A stretch of 64,000 nucleotides of DNA from Helichrysum umbraculigerum (GCA_949592205.1 CATIUR010000014.1:496001-560000); one strand, 5' to 3'. Shown: positions 9,692-21,822, counted from the stretch's first letter. The notes: generated by a model from the sequence alone, not told the origin. Numbers and translations: made by a program.

Positions 9692-12302
9692 TGTGACAAC
9701 AGTCAATTTAGGACTATAATTTAGTGCCTAATCAAGTTTTAACACGTGTAATTAGTTCTGTGTTAGGCTAATTAATGTATCAACTATTATATATATTGTT
9801 GAATATATATCTACAATTATGCGATTTGTTTAAATCGTACGAGTTTCAAATCGAATGAATTTCGATACAATAAATACGGACGTTGGTGAACAATTGATCT
9901 AAGTAATACAAGGATTTTTAATAAAGTTTTTGTACTTAAAAATATTATGTCAATAATATTTTGTATCCAAGTTTTATCACACAATTTAAAATGTAAAACG
10001 CGCAAACAAATTAACTTACCTTTTTATAATTCAAATATAATGTGATTAGTAAAATATCTAAATAAAATATGGCGTAATAAATTGTATTTTAAAATGTTCC
10101 AATCAATATTTAAAATAATTATTTAACGTTTAAACGACGGAACAAACGAACACCGCACGGAGCGGAAACGCGGGGCGAAAATGGGGATTTAATCTCCCAC
10201 TTCCACCCACTTTTCCTTCATTTCTCTTTTTCTCTATCTCTCTCCTCTCTTATTTCTCTCAAACAACCAACACCAAAAATCAACGAAAAACGCAAAATAA
10301 ACATACTAAACAACCTCGGATCTTCAAGCCCCTTTATAAATAAACGACCACCTCGCGACGATCTACAATCCTACCTTTCCGGAATTTCATTTCGGCGATT
10401 TGTAAGTTTCCGACACAACTCCGAAAACTCTCGTTTTTAAGTTTTATAACTTACTAGTTGTTTGTATAACCTTGTAATGTCCTAAAATGGGTTGGGTAAA
10501 AATATTAGGCCGATCGATGGCCGGAAAACGCGTTTTTGGAGTTGAAACTCCGATCAGACCCCGTACGTCGCATTTGGCCTGGAGCAAATGCGACGTAGCG
10601 ACCTACGTCGCACTATACCCCCACGTCGCATATAGCGACGCAGCTTACTACGTCGCATTGACTTGCGAACGTCGCACATAGCGACGCAGACCTTAACGTC
10701 GCAAATCGAACATACGTCGCATTAGCGACGTAGCACCCTACGTCGCTATTGATTTAGCACTGTCGACTTTAGCGACGCAACCCTCTTCGTCGCAAAACCC
10801 TACGTCGCAGCCTACGTCGCAGGCTACGTCGCACAAACCAGAACCTCAAAAACTCAGATTTTTACTAAGTGTCGAGGCTCGGAATTTTATCACTTGATTT
10901 CACTCAAATTCAAGTCCGGATGCGTTTTTCCTTAAAGCAATATAGTAGAAATAAAAATTTTCCAAGCTGACCTGGCAGCTCGACCCCAGCCAGGGGCTCT
11001 GCCCCTTGGACCCCGCCAGGGGCTGCCGCCCCTTGGACCCCGCTAACCAGGGGCGCTGCCCCCGGACCCCCGTACTTAGATTCCGTAAGCACATTTTTAC
11101 ACCAAATGTCAAACTTGTACAACTTCAAAACGCTTACGCGATACAACTTTTCAATCATAATTGGAATTTACTTTTCAAGTATAACACTTCTAAATCAATG
11201 AGATAACATCAAGACTATTGTTGCAAGTAATCACCAACGGGCCGTACACGTTTTCAAAACATACTTCAAAGATCAAACAAGTCGTTGTAACTTGTATCAA
11301 GTCAATCAAACAAGTCGTAGTAACTTGTAACAATACAATCAACCAAATCGGGGTAATTTGGACATCAAGTTAAACAAACAATTTAAATGGTAGTCTTTCG
11401 AGATACCGGCACAATTAATAACACTTCAAGTGTCGTGGACACATTCAGGTTTCAAGCCTTTGGACTTCAATTCACCGCTAATAACTTCAAGTTTATTAAA
11501 TTAAACACTTCAAGACTCAGGTGAGTTTCATAGCCCCATTTTCACTGCTTTACAACTAGGGGTGTGATATTACTACTCGATTTTGTTTTACAAGTAGAAC
11601 GCAAGTGACAAACTTCAAATACTACATGAGTTTCAAGCTAATCAATTTAAAGTCCTCCATAAGCATAGTCTCTAGTATTTTATAGCGTGAATGTTAGTAT
11701 ATGATATCATATGGGATTGACAATCCTCATCCGGGTTAGCACGCACTAACCGGTCAAACGGATGTATTAGCATTTGGGAAGACGAGTGTTGATTAGGCAC
11801 TCGTAGGAGGCATTTCAAGTTAGGTTTCCTTAATTGGGCCTGACAAATCAAGTTAAGCTCAGACTATGTGCTCATGGACAGTATAACTTTTATTTTGCTT
11901 AATTGCATTTTAAATTCAATATAAATCTTGCGGTTCTTACAACTATACATTGACATACAAACCTGTGAGCTCACCAGCGTTTTCGCTGACCCATTTTAGT
12001 ATTTATCACAGGTACCCAGCAGTAGTTTGGCTGCACAAGCAGGAATTATTAGCTCGAGTCAGCATACATACAACTAGAGATTGGACTGCATTATTATATT
12101 TTGTAAAAGTAATTATGCTATGTAATCTCTCAAATTTCAGGAATCGAGCTAATGTAACTATATTTTGATGTAAACATTTACTTTATCTATACAAGTTTAA
12201 AACGACGCATATAGTGGTCGTTCATTATATCTTGTGCTTTGTATATTGATTAGTGACACCCAAATCAAGCTTCCGCAAATCAGTAAATTTGGGGGTGTCA
12301 CA
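9692..12302 (+). repeat. 3' LTR of Tekay element
   Basis: A 2611-bp copy of 2132-4765, ending TGTCACA. It is followed by the second GAATC target copy (12303-12307). Confidence 0.95.
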
Positions 12303-12307
12303 GAATC

Positions 12308-14286
12308 ACTAATGTTTTTGAAAACTTTGAGTTGAAGTTTATGATTTGGTTAAATCTAAAACTTATAATAATTACCAGATGATAGATGTATATATGATAA
12401 ATGACATGAGTAAATAATTCATATTGTGTGTTAAATGAGTTATTAGTATGTCATTGAGTGGTAATTGACTAGAGTTATAATGTAGTGGTTCCACTTTGGT
12501 TGAATGGGCCACTGTTGTTGAATGTAATTATGCAAAATATATATTTGAGGTTAAACATAGTATTAATGCTTTAATATTATGATAAATTAACTTTGAAAGT
12601 CAACCATGAATAAATAGTTTGATATGTGATATAAAATCATTGGAATATGATTGATTTTGTTAAGAATCAAATTTAAAAAAAAAAGATCAAACTTGATTGT
12701 TGATTTGCTGATTAAGTTGAAGTTAACAAATAGTCAACAGTGTTAAAAGAGTCAAAAATGGGTGGGATTCTAGTAGTATTTGTTTAAATGTGATTGAATT
12801 CCCTAAACTGGTTGATAAGTGTCAAATGGGTTATTTATGACCCAAATAATTTTAAAGAGTTACCAAAGGTTATGAAACCTTGAGTAATTGTGTTAAGTTA
12901 TTTAACTTGTGAACGGTGTGAATAAAAGATTGAATTTATTAGTAAGTGATTGTAATATAAGTTCTCAGGGGTTAACCGAGTCACACGCCTAAATTAGGTG
13001 ATGTTATGAAAACTGAAATTGTGTAAAAGGAAGAACTTTTGTTGTGAAATAACGAAGGTGTCCGTGACTTATATTATAAAGTTAAAGTGTGTGTGTGTGC
13101 AAAGGTTGTATATTAAAACTATTTCGACAGTTTGTACAGATATGTGGTTGTAATGTGATCTATATAAGATCGCCAATTGATTTAAAATAAGTGCAACGCG
13201 ATGTTGGATAATCGTGAAGCATTTTGTTATGTGTCGAAATATTAAATTCATTGTGTAAAATGATTTGCATCCTGTGATATTTAATGATGCTAAAATTGAA
13301 TTGAACATGAACTTGTGCAAGTTTTAGTGGTAAATCAATGGTTGTAATAAAGTGGTTTGTAAAAAAAAAATGATAATTATGATATAACAGATAATTGGAA
13401 CTTGTAATGGTTTTTAATAACCATTGACGTAAATATGTTATGATATTGGAAGTGTATAAATATATATGATATATATATTTAATAAAAGGTGATATACTAT
13501 GAAAGTGATAGTTGAAATTATGGAAATGATGATATTTCCATTATTACAGGAGTATGTGAAATCAGGTAAGCTGTTATATACTTGATGTCAGAATAAAATG
13601 AAGACAGATTACAAGTTGAAATAAGTCAATGTAGAGGTTAGTTGAATGTAGGTAATGTGACATTGTAGTACGTATGCTGATTTAGCAAAGTACTTGTTGA
13701 TTGTAGTTTTACCTACTGAGTTTGACCTCTACTTTGCTTATTAGGATGATATAAATCTGGATTACTTTTAAGTAAAGGATTTCATATGATTGAAGTGATA
13801 TGTGAATACTAGCATAGTTGCTAGTCATGAACTGAATTTGAATTTTCAGTGTTGACATGTATAATGTGATTTTATAACCACTGTTGTGGTGATAAGAAGA
13901 TATGAGTCATATAATGATTTTGAAAAATTCTATCATCTCGGTAGTCTTGATTGTAAAGAGTACGCCGTTATAGATGACTCTGTGACTCACTTATGTTAAG
14001 TGATTACGTGTTTGAAATGATAAATTGTGAATAATTCACTTAAATGATCATTGTGTATATGAGATAGGATATATGCTCAATATTTATACAGGAATGAAAG
14101 ATAGAAACATGTGCATTAAGATATATGCATGTGGAAATAATTGAAAACAGATTATTAGCACTTGAATTTGCTCGAATGAGTGACGTACGTAAATATGCTA
14201 GATTAAACAATAATTACAATGTGATCTTAATGGTCTAAGTTTGTGATTAGATTTTGGGGACGAAATCTCTTTAAGGGGGAGAGATT
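12308..14286 (+). repeat. Non-coding internal region of outer element, right part, with polypurine tract
   Basis: Continues the AT-rich internal DNA after the Tekay insertion. No protein is recognised. It ends with GGGGACGAAATC and then the purine tract AAGGGGGAGAGA (about 14273-14284) just before the LTR. The stretch at about 13800-13890 aligns by eye with the reverse complement of 24460-24570 in the minus-strand element, so the two are related families. Confidence 0.65.
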
Positions 14287-14922
14287 TGTAACACCCACTT
14301 TTTGGACCTAGTAGTAATGTGGTATTTTTTCGAGGCTTTAAATTACTATTTAATATGTTAGGAAATAATTTCAATGTGTTTATTTGAAATTAATTATGAG
14401 AAAGGCCAAAGAGTTTATTGTGACTAGTAAAATATTAATTCTTTTAAATTAATATAGTTGACGGTAAAATAAAATATTTAGTTCCGCAAATGGTTTTCTG
14501 GTTCCAGACAATAGATTTACGGGGACCAACTATGGTACACATATATAGATATATATATATGTTTTATCTATCAATCATTCAACATAAACAGAAAGAAAAA
14601 AAATAGAACAGAGGGAAAGAAAAGAGAGAAAGAAAGAAAAAAAAATATAAGATCGTTCGGGTGGATTGATTCAATCTCTTGCTTCTTCTTTAATCTGTAA
14701 GTTTATATATATATATGTATATATGTGTATATATATATATATATGATTTTGATTTTGATTGAATTATATACATTATTGATTAGTTATGAAATTGAAGCTT
14801 GAAAAGTTGTTATATATGCTTATTTGAAGTTAATATATACCAATAAGCTTGTTAGAAGACTTAAAAAATAATTGCATAGTATTTTTTTATAAAAATTCTC
14901 GTTCCAGGAAGAAGAAGATGAA

Positions 14923-15150
14923 TAGTGCATAGTGCATAGTGCATAGTGCAGATGATTAATGATTGATGAATAGTGCATAGTAAATAGTAAATAGTGAAAT
15001 ACGGTATAGTGAATAGTAAATACCAAATAGTAAATACGGTATAATGAATAATAAATACGGTATAGTGAATAGTAAATACCGAATAGTAAATACTGTGAAT
15101 AGTAAATACTATAAATAGTAAATACCGTGAATAGTAAATACTGTGAAAGT
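14923..15150. repeat. AATAGTAAATAC minisatellite inside palindrome (mirror at about 15490-15720)
   Basis: Short tandem variants of GAATAGTAAATACC/T and GCATAGTGCATAGT, with TACGGTATA spacers. It is mirrored in the other arm with slightly different unit order. No coding meaning. Confidence 0.85.
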
Positions 15151-15891
15151 AAATTGGGGTCAACATAGATGTTGGGCTAATGGGTTACTACTGGTAATGC
15201 ACAGTGTCTTGGTACATGGGTTGTTGGTGACATCTGTGTTGGTTGTAGTAACTATTAGCTATCGGTCTCGTCCGTATGTACATGCGGTTAGTCTTGATAA
15301 GCGTTCTTGGCGAATCCCGCGGTATCATGATCTCCCAAGAACGCTTATCAAGACTAACCGCATGTACATACGGACGAGACCGATAGCTAATAGTTACTAC
15401 AACCAACACAGATGTCACCAACAATCCATGTACCAAGACACTGTGCATTACCAGTAGTAACCCATTAGCCCAACATCTATGTTGACCCCAATTTACTTTC
15501 ACAGTATTTACTATTCACGGTATTTACTATTTATAGTATTTACTATTCACATTATTTACTATTCGGTATTTACTATTCACTATACCGTATTTATTATTCA
15601 TTATACCGTATTTACTATTCGGTATTTACTATTCACTATACCGTATTTCACTATTTGCTATTTACTATGCACTATTCATCAATCATTAATCATCTGCACT
15701 ATGCACTATGCACTATTCATCTTCTTCTTCCTGGAACGAGAATTTTTATAAAAAAATACTATGCAATTATTTTTTAAGTCTTCTAACAAGCTTATTGGTA
15801 TATATTAACTTCAAATAAGCATATATAACAACTTTTCAAGCTTCAATTTCATAACTAATCAATAATGTATATAATTCAATCAAAATCAAAA

Positions 15892-15917
15892 TCATATATA
15901 TATATATATATATACAC

Positions 15918-15994
<77 letters not shown>
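15892..15994. repeat. (TA)n microsatellite
   Basis: A long TA run in the right palindrome arm. The matching left-arm tract near 14706-14744 is much shorter, which explains most of the arm length difference. Confidence 0.9.
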
Positions 15995-16000
<6 letters not shown>

Positions 16001-16412
16001 TACAGATTAAATAAGAAGCAAGAGATTGAATCAATCCACCCGAACGATCTTATATTTTTTTTTTCTTTCTTTCTCTCTTTTCTTTCCCTCTGTTCTATTT
16101 TTTTTCTTTCTGTTTATGTTGAATGATTGATAGATAAAACATATATATATCTATATATGTGTACCATAGTTGGTCCCCGTAAATCTATTGTCTGGAACCA
16201 GAAAACCATTTGCGGAACTAAATATTTTATTTTACCGTCAACTATATTAATTTAAAAGAATTAATATTTTACTAGTCACAATAAACTCTTTGGCCTTTCT
16301 CATAATTAATTTCAAATAAACACATTGAAATTATTTCCTAACATATTAAATAGTAATTTAAAGCCTCGAAAAAATACCACATTACTACTAGGTCCAAAAA
16401 GTGGGTGTTACA

Positions 16413-16593
16413 GAGTCGATCAATGACTCGTAGGAGTCGGAGTAATTTAAGAGTCGGTGTTCTAATCACCTCATTTTTATGATTTTTGACTTGACCTATA
16501 AGAGTTTAACAACTATGTATAAAAGTAGATCAAAATCTTTTTTAATTGTCAGACCTAAAATGTATGCTTAAATCTAGATATGGTATTATTGAT
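16413..16593. other. Spacer between palindrome and hAT element
   Basis: Begins with several GAGTCG/GACTCG words. No gene is seen. Bases 16586-16593 (TTATTGAT) are the left target copy of the next hAT element. If the palindrome integrated by integrase, 16413-16417 (GAGTC) should be the outer element's right target duplication; the left copy is outside the window. Confidence 0.5.
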
Positions 16594-18063
16594 TAGGGGT
16601 GTTCAAAATATCTGAACCCGAAACCGATACCCGATTACCCGAAATACCTGTCCCGAAAATACCCGAAATTTCGGATACCCGAAAATTCGGGTACCCGAAA
16701 TCCGGATACCCGAAAATTCGGGTTCGGGAATTGGATAGTGAAAATCAAAAAAGTCGGCTATTCGGGTACCCGAAACACCCGAAAATTCCAAACTTTTTTT
16801 AATATAATATTTTTATATCGGGTATAATTGGTTTCTTGTCATTGTTATCTTACGTATTAATTCATGTGTATCCCAGGAATGCAAACACATAAAACACATT
16901 AGCTTGGCTTTTATTTCCAACATTTTATACATATATATATATGTATAATACATCTTTTACTAGTTGCAAATATAATGTATTAATTTTGCTTAGAGTATTA
17001 GTGAAATCTGATTATTGTTTTACTAGGAGTGTAGGTATTACAAGTCCCTTGCTAATGTGTTTTCTGGAAATGGAATGGAACAGCAGCCGTAGCAACATGA
17101 GAATGCAGTAGCTTTTGCTACTGCACACACACACAACTCACGTATAAACTATATCTTGCATTCCACTTCATTATTGATAATACACACTAGCACAATACCC
17201 GCGCAATGCTGCGGTAAAAGTGATGACGGTAGATTTAATATTTGATGGATGAAATGTGTACTTCGTCCGTGTCATCTAAAATACCACTTTGATTTTTAAC
17301 TAATAAAAAAGATTTCGATGGGTAGATTTAATATTTGATGGATGAAAAGTGTAGTTAGTGGAGAATAAATAGTAATTAAAAATAATAGATAATGGGATAG
17401 GGGTATTAATGGAAGTGTAGTTAGTGGAGAATAATTTGTAATAGATAATAGATAGTGGGATAGGGGTATTAATGAAATTGTTGTGAATGAGTTGAGGGTA
17501 ATTTAGGTAGTTATTAGTGTTGAGTTTAAAGTAGTGAATAGTGAATTAAGATAATGGTGGATATGTATTATATATAGTTAAGATAAGATAAGGCTTTATA
17601 TAGCCAAAGACATATACATTGGAAACATGAAAGACAAAGCATGAAACTATTCTTATACCAAGAAAACAAGAAAGAAAAACGTGGGGAACAAAGAGGCACC
17701 AAAACATCCACCCAAGGCTTGACCCATTTTGACCCATGCCAACCTTGACCCTTGTGCAGTCTTGCTAAACACACAGAACATACACATGCATACGTGAAGA
17801 ACATACACACCATGCAAAACTCTATCAAATCAAGATTAAACCCAACAAGGAGGTAGTAAATCAAAGACAATCTTGCATATATAAAAAACAAAAAAAATAA
17901 AAATAAAAACTTCGAGTATCGGATTACCCGATATCCGTACCTGAAATTTCGGATACCCGAAGTTCGGGTACCCGAAATTTCGGGACGGGAATTGGGTAGT
18001 GAAAATCACTACCCGAAACGTTCGGGTACCCGAAATACCGGTACCCGAAGTTGAACACCCCTA
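16594..18063. mobile_element. Non-autonomous hAT element, 8-bp TSD
   Basis: Terminal inverted repeats TAGGGGTGTTCAA and TTGAACACCCCTA are flanked by TTATTGAT on both sides (16586-16593 and 18064-18071). Both subterminal zones carry dense ACCCGAA/TTCGGGT words (about 16610-16790 and 17915-18055), the kind of subterminal array hAT transposases bind. No transposase is present. A decayed Helitron-like segment lies inside. Confidence 0.93.
17187..17588 (-). mobile_element. Probable decayed Helitron inside the hAT
   Basis: On the minus strand it ends with a CCGC/GCGG stem followed at short distance by CTAG (17187-17190), the Helitron 3' signature. The interior has the GGGGTATTAATG-type repeats common in plant Helitrons. 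The 5' end near 17588 is a guess. Confidence 0.4.
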
Positions 18064-18071
18064 TTATTGAT

Positions 18072-18334
18072 ACTAATGAAAAATTGATTGGTAAAAGTTA
18101 GGAGATACTAATGAGTGGAATCAATGAAATTTTAAACATAATTTTCGGCTTAACTATTTAAGCATATATATAATAATATAATAATGCTTATATAACAAAT
18201 ATCATTCAATTAAAAAGTTTTTGTTAAGGAAAAAAATTAACATGTGACTTTTGATCAAAAGTTAACACAAGATTAACATGTGACTTTTGATCCAAATAGT
18301 ACAAACTAATCTATCATGAACATGATTAATTATT
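18072..18334. other. Spacer with short direct repeat
   Basis: AT-rich. Contains two copies of an ACATGTGACTTTTGATC unit near 18240-18292. No gene is seen. Confidence 0.4.
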
Positions 18335-20134
18335 GGGTAAATGACAAAAATCGGCAACGAACTGTCAAAATTTGTTCCAAGTATGCAACCTACCAAATAA
18401 TTTGCTCAGGTATGCAACAAACCGGGAAGTTTTGTGTTTGAATCTTTGAAAGTTCAAATGTTACCGTTTATTGAGTAAAACTCATGACTGGATCTCCATG
18501 TAAGATGACATGTCGATTTTTTTGACACGTCAGAAGTGTCACGTGGCAGACACGTCATCAATGGGATCTGTATATGAGAACAAATTTAAAAGGGATCTGT
18601 ATATGAGAATGGATTCAATTTGTGTGATTTTAGAATATTGCAAAAAAATTTAAACTTTAAAGCTGATAATCCATAAAGCAAATGATCGACTTTATAATAT
18701 AATACATGATGCTTGCCACATTGTTTCTGCTTCTTCCTTATTAAACATCAATTCGTAATTTCTGCTTCTTCCTTATTTATCTCCATCATCAAGAAAACAT
18801 TTTTTATTTTTTTAATAATCATCATCATTGAACAACAATTGGAATTTTGTTATACAAATCATAGACTCCGGTGACCAAATTAAACATCAATTCGTTGCTT
18901 CTAGAATTTTGGGGAAAGAAAGAATACCGGTGGCCAAATCGTCGTCTTCGTCCACACCAACAAAATCACCACCGTTGTTTTCCATTATTGCCGGCGGCCT
19001 AACTGATCTGGTGGTGCTGAATCTGAACCGATTTGGTGGTATTCTGACCACGTCAAAAGGGACCTCAATTTGGAAACAAGATCAAAAGGAACAAAAAAAT
19101 CTAGATTTAGTCTATATTCGTCTTTTTAGATCTGATTTGTTTGTATAATTTTATTTTTATCGTTGATTATTAGATGCAAAAGTGTTAACGATGAATGTCA
19201 TCGACAATATAATGTTTTGTTTGTTTAACGGAGTATTATTGAATTCAATGTCTTGGTGTTGTTTATATCTTGAATTGCCCGAAAACCATTTCCGATCTCT
19301 CATCATCGTTGTCGTCTTCACCTGAATCTTTGTTGAAAGCGCTAGTGATTTTAACTCGTCGTTATCTCGATTGCAATTGTGATGGTGGAGCACTGGCGCT
19401 TTTGAATATGATGGTGGTGGCAGCGATGGTGAATTATAGTGACGGTGACGATGGTGGCGTGACGGTGAGAAGGTGTTGCAAAAAGGGTGGGTGGATAATT
19501 CTTCGCATCTTGGTTTCGGATCTGGATTGGTTTTAATTAATTGCGGCGGTAATATCTATTTTTTTATACAACTTAGACGACATAAACTTTAAGAAATTAA
19601 GAAACTCAAATGCAAAACTAGTTAATTAATTAAATGCTTTAATAAACAATTACCGTAAAAGAATAGAAGCTTACGGGTCAGGGGACCAAGCAGGAGGATC
19701 CGGTCCAAAATCAACATAACATCCATAATACATATATGATGAAAAGAAAAAGGAAGATCCGGATGAAGAATCCGGGTCGATATCTGGGACCAAGTTTGAG
19801 GAGCATCAAAATTCAAAACCATAAATCTGAATGATTTCAGTTAGTTTCTGATGAAGTTGAGTTGCAGTATCTGATGAAGTAATATCTATTTTTTATTACT
19901 TAAATTGCATTTTTAAAAATAAAAGCCACATCACACTATTTTTCATGTCACATTTAATAAAAAAATAAAAAAGGTATGAAATTCATGTTGACCGGTCAAA
20001 CAGGTAACCGGTTACCATATTACTCACATAAGTATAGATTTATCCGGTTTGTTGCGTACCTGAGCAAATTATTTGGTAGGTTGCATACTTGGAACAAATT
20101 TTAGCAGTTCGTTGCCGACTTTTATCATTTATCC
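18335..20134. mobile_element. Mutator-like element, 9-bp TSD, possible gene-fragment carrier
   Basis: Inverted terminal repeats of about 95 bp (18335-18430 and 20040-20134; outer bases GGGTAAATGA and TCATTTATCC) are flanked by TTAATTATT (18326-18334 and 20135-20143). There is no transposase. The interior at about 18830-19550 and 19660-19820 is richer in GC than the termini and has open frames (for example 106 aa at 18828-19148 and 88 aa at 19270-19536) that I do not recognise. This composition is like Pack-MULEs, which carry host gene pieces, but no donor is identified. Confidence 0.88.
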
Positions 20135-20143
20135 TTAATTATT

Positions 20144-20709
20144 TGGTATAAAAATTGTTCAAAAGTCGTCGTTCATACAAAAGTCTTTGTTTTTTCAAAA
20201 GTATTCGTTCAGTCAAAAATCGCTTTAGTGGGGTTACTTATAAACGTGGGAAAGAGAAATTGTCAGAAAAATAATTACAAGAAAGAACATGTGACCATTT
20301 AATAAAATAAATCCTGATATCTTATTACGTAGTAATTTTTATAGGAGGCGATAAATACTGGCACCTAAAATGATTCATACAATACAGTATACAACAGTTA
20401 AAGCACACGGTACAAATACACAATAGCACTACTTTGATGTATGAATAAATTTGTGTGTTGTATTTATCAACTCCTTTTTTTTATAGATTCGTTATTAATG
20501 TTGTCGTTTGATAAAATTAACCAAGTTGAATGGAATAAAATTATACAGTATAACGATAGGTCGAAAGTCTTCGTGTATTCAAAAGTCATTCGCTTTATAT
20601 GTTTAAAGCCTGGGTTGGTGGGGTTGCTTATACGTGTGGGAAAGAGACAACAAGGTCAGAGTAAAATAAATCTTAATAACTAAGAAATCAACTTCATACT
20701 CAAAAATTG
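20144..20709. repeat. Intergenic stretch with diverged internal duplication
   Basis: A motif of CAAAAGTC/CGAAAGTC words followed by GGGTTACTTATAAACGTGGG near 20160-20260 recurs, diverged, near 20560-20650. No gene is supported. Confidence 0.4.
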
Positions 20710-20711
20710 TA

Positions 20712-20968
20712 CTTTCTCCGTCCCATCCAAAGTGTCATGTTTTGACTTTTTAAAGTTTTTTTTTTTTCAATTTTGACCTTAAATATTTTTGTTTGTGTTA
20801 TATAATACATGATGAAAATTATACCAATGAAAATACATTTAAAATCCAACTCATTTATATATTTTGCATCAAGTATTATATAACACAAACAAAAATAGTG
20901 AATGTCAAAGTTGAAAAAGAAAGACTTAAAAAAGTCAAAACATGACACTTTAGGTGAAACGGAGGTAG
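20712..20968. mobile_element. Stowaway-type MITE (Tc1/mariner)
   Basis: The inverted ends begin CTTTCTCCGTCCCATCC and end with the inverse (GAAACGGAGGTAG). TA duplications flank both sides (20710-20711 and 20969-20970). The interior is palindromic around ATATAACACAAACAAAAAT. 257 bp, no coding. Confidence 0.9.
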
Positions 20969-20970
20969 TA

Positions 20971-21517
20971 TAATTCTAATAAAAAAATGTGACACGTATA
21001 CGTTCGTACTTAAATGACAATATGGTTTGAACTTTATCAAACTTTTTTTTACAATAATGAATCTATCTATACTTATAAAACAAAGATTTTCTTTGATTTT
21101 TAGACATGCCACATTATAACATTTCCTTTTCTTTAAAGCCTCCTAACTTGCTACATTATCATATTATTTTTTTCTTAAAAACTTTAATTATTAATTAATA
21201 AAACTATTATTTATCAATTATATAATACCATTAAATTAGTTTGTATGTTATTATGTTTAAGTTTGAATACATAATACAATTAAATTAATTTATAAGTTAT
21301 TGTGTTAAGTTTTAATATATTTATTAAGCATATGCAATACAAAGTAACTAAAAAAATAAAAATTAATCATATGTTTTTTAGATTTTCAACTATATTATAA
21401 TATGGTTGAAAGTTTAAAATTTATTATTGAAATTCAATAGTAATATACACCAAAATATACAAAAAATAAATTGCAATTACAATCTTACAGAGCAAGCCGA
21501 GCTTGGGTTACAAACCC
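20971..21517. other. AT-rich intergenic stretch
   Basis: No gene is seen. A TCTATACTTATAAAAC string near 21066 resembles a Helitron 5' end but has no matching 3' end in reach. Confidence 0.4.
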
Positions 21518-21766
21518 AATCAAACCAATGTTTTAAAACCCGGGTTGACCCGGCCGGGCGGACCGGTTCAACCGGGACCCGGGTATGAGAACGGGTCAAC
21601 TAGGGCCGAGTTTAAAGGGGTTTTCGAATCGGGTTGAACCACCGGGTTTTATGATCCGACCGGTGAACCGGGGACCCGGAATCGGCCGGGTTTTGAACTT
21701 TCAATTTTTTTTGTTTCTTTTAATTCCTCTTCTTTCCCCAAATCTACCAAAACATATACAAACACA

Positions 21767-21791
21767 TGAAACGCCCCTATTTCCATAGATT

Positions 21792-21822
<31 letters not shown>

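Larger units (their letters stand above)
2132..12302 (+). mobile_element. Complete Tekay/Del-type Ty3/gypsy chromovirus retrotransposon
   Basis: A full element of 10,171 bp. The LTRs (2132-4765 and 9692-12302) start TGTGACA and end TGTCACA. A primer site at 4769-4781, one Gag-Pol frame at 5215-9657 and a polypurine tract at 9681-9691 lie between them. Both flanks carry GAATC (2127-2131 and 12303-12307), a perfect 5-bp target duplication. By eye the LTRs differ by about five substitutions, one single-base indel and one 24-bp duplication, near 0.2 percent. With commonly used plant rates that is below roughly 0.1 million years. The polyprotein is open throughout, so the element may be active. 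It lies inside the outer element in the same orientation. Confidence 0.95.
1..16412 (+). mobile_element. Outer non-autonomous LTR retrotransposon (LARD-like), interrupted
   Basis: The left LTR enters from outside the window and ends near 208. A tRNA-iMet-type primer site follows, then AT-rich internal DNA with no gag or pol (209-2131 and 12308-14286, about 3.9 kb after removing the nested element). A polypurine tract and a new LTR start (TGTAACACCC) come at 14287. The element is split by the Tekay insertion at 2132-12302. No long ORF belongs to it; the 101-aa reading frame at 1208-1513 looks random. The internal DNA resembles that of the minus-strand element at 21767-29422, for example near 13800-13890 against the reverse complement of 24460-24570. 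It must have depended on proteins made elsewhere. The right LTR is rearranged into a palindrome (see 14287-16412). Confidence 0.75.
14287..16412. repeat. Right LTR converted to a 2.1-kb palindrome (inverted LTR halves)
   Basis: The left arm (14287-15310) starts TGTAACACCC. The right arm (15335-16412) is its reverse complement and ends GGGTGTTACA, with a 24-bp spacer between them. Outside TA and minisatellite tracts the arms differ at only a few sites. The left side abuts the element's polypurine tract as a normal 3' LTR would. The right side ends exactly at an LTR terminus but in opposite orientation, and the expected U5 end (compare 1-208) is missing. Transcripts through it would fold into a hairpin of about 1 kb. 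The two antisense 104-aa frames around the centre are mirror images created by the palindrome, not genes. Confidence 0.9.

Noticed and set aside
15143..15502. Two almost identical 104-aa proteins encoded on opposite strands
   Set aside because: They are the same sequence read from both arms of the palindrome; no domain, and the pair is a direct consequence of the inverted repeat.
21066..21100. Helitron 5' end
   Set aside because: TCTATACTTATAAAAC fits, but no matching stem plus CTAG end was found downstream.
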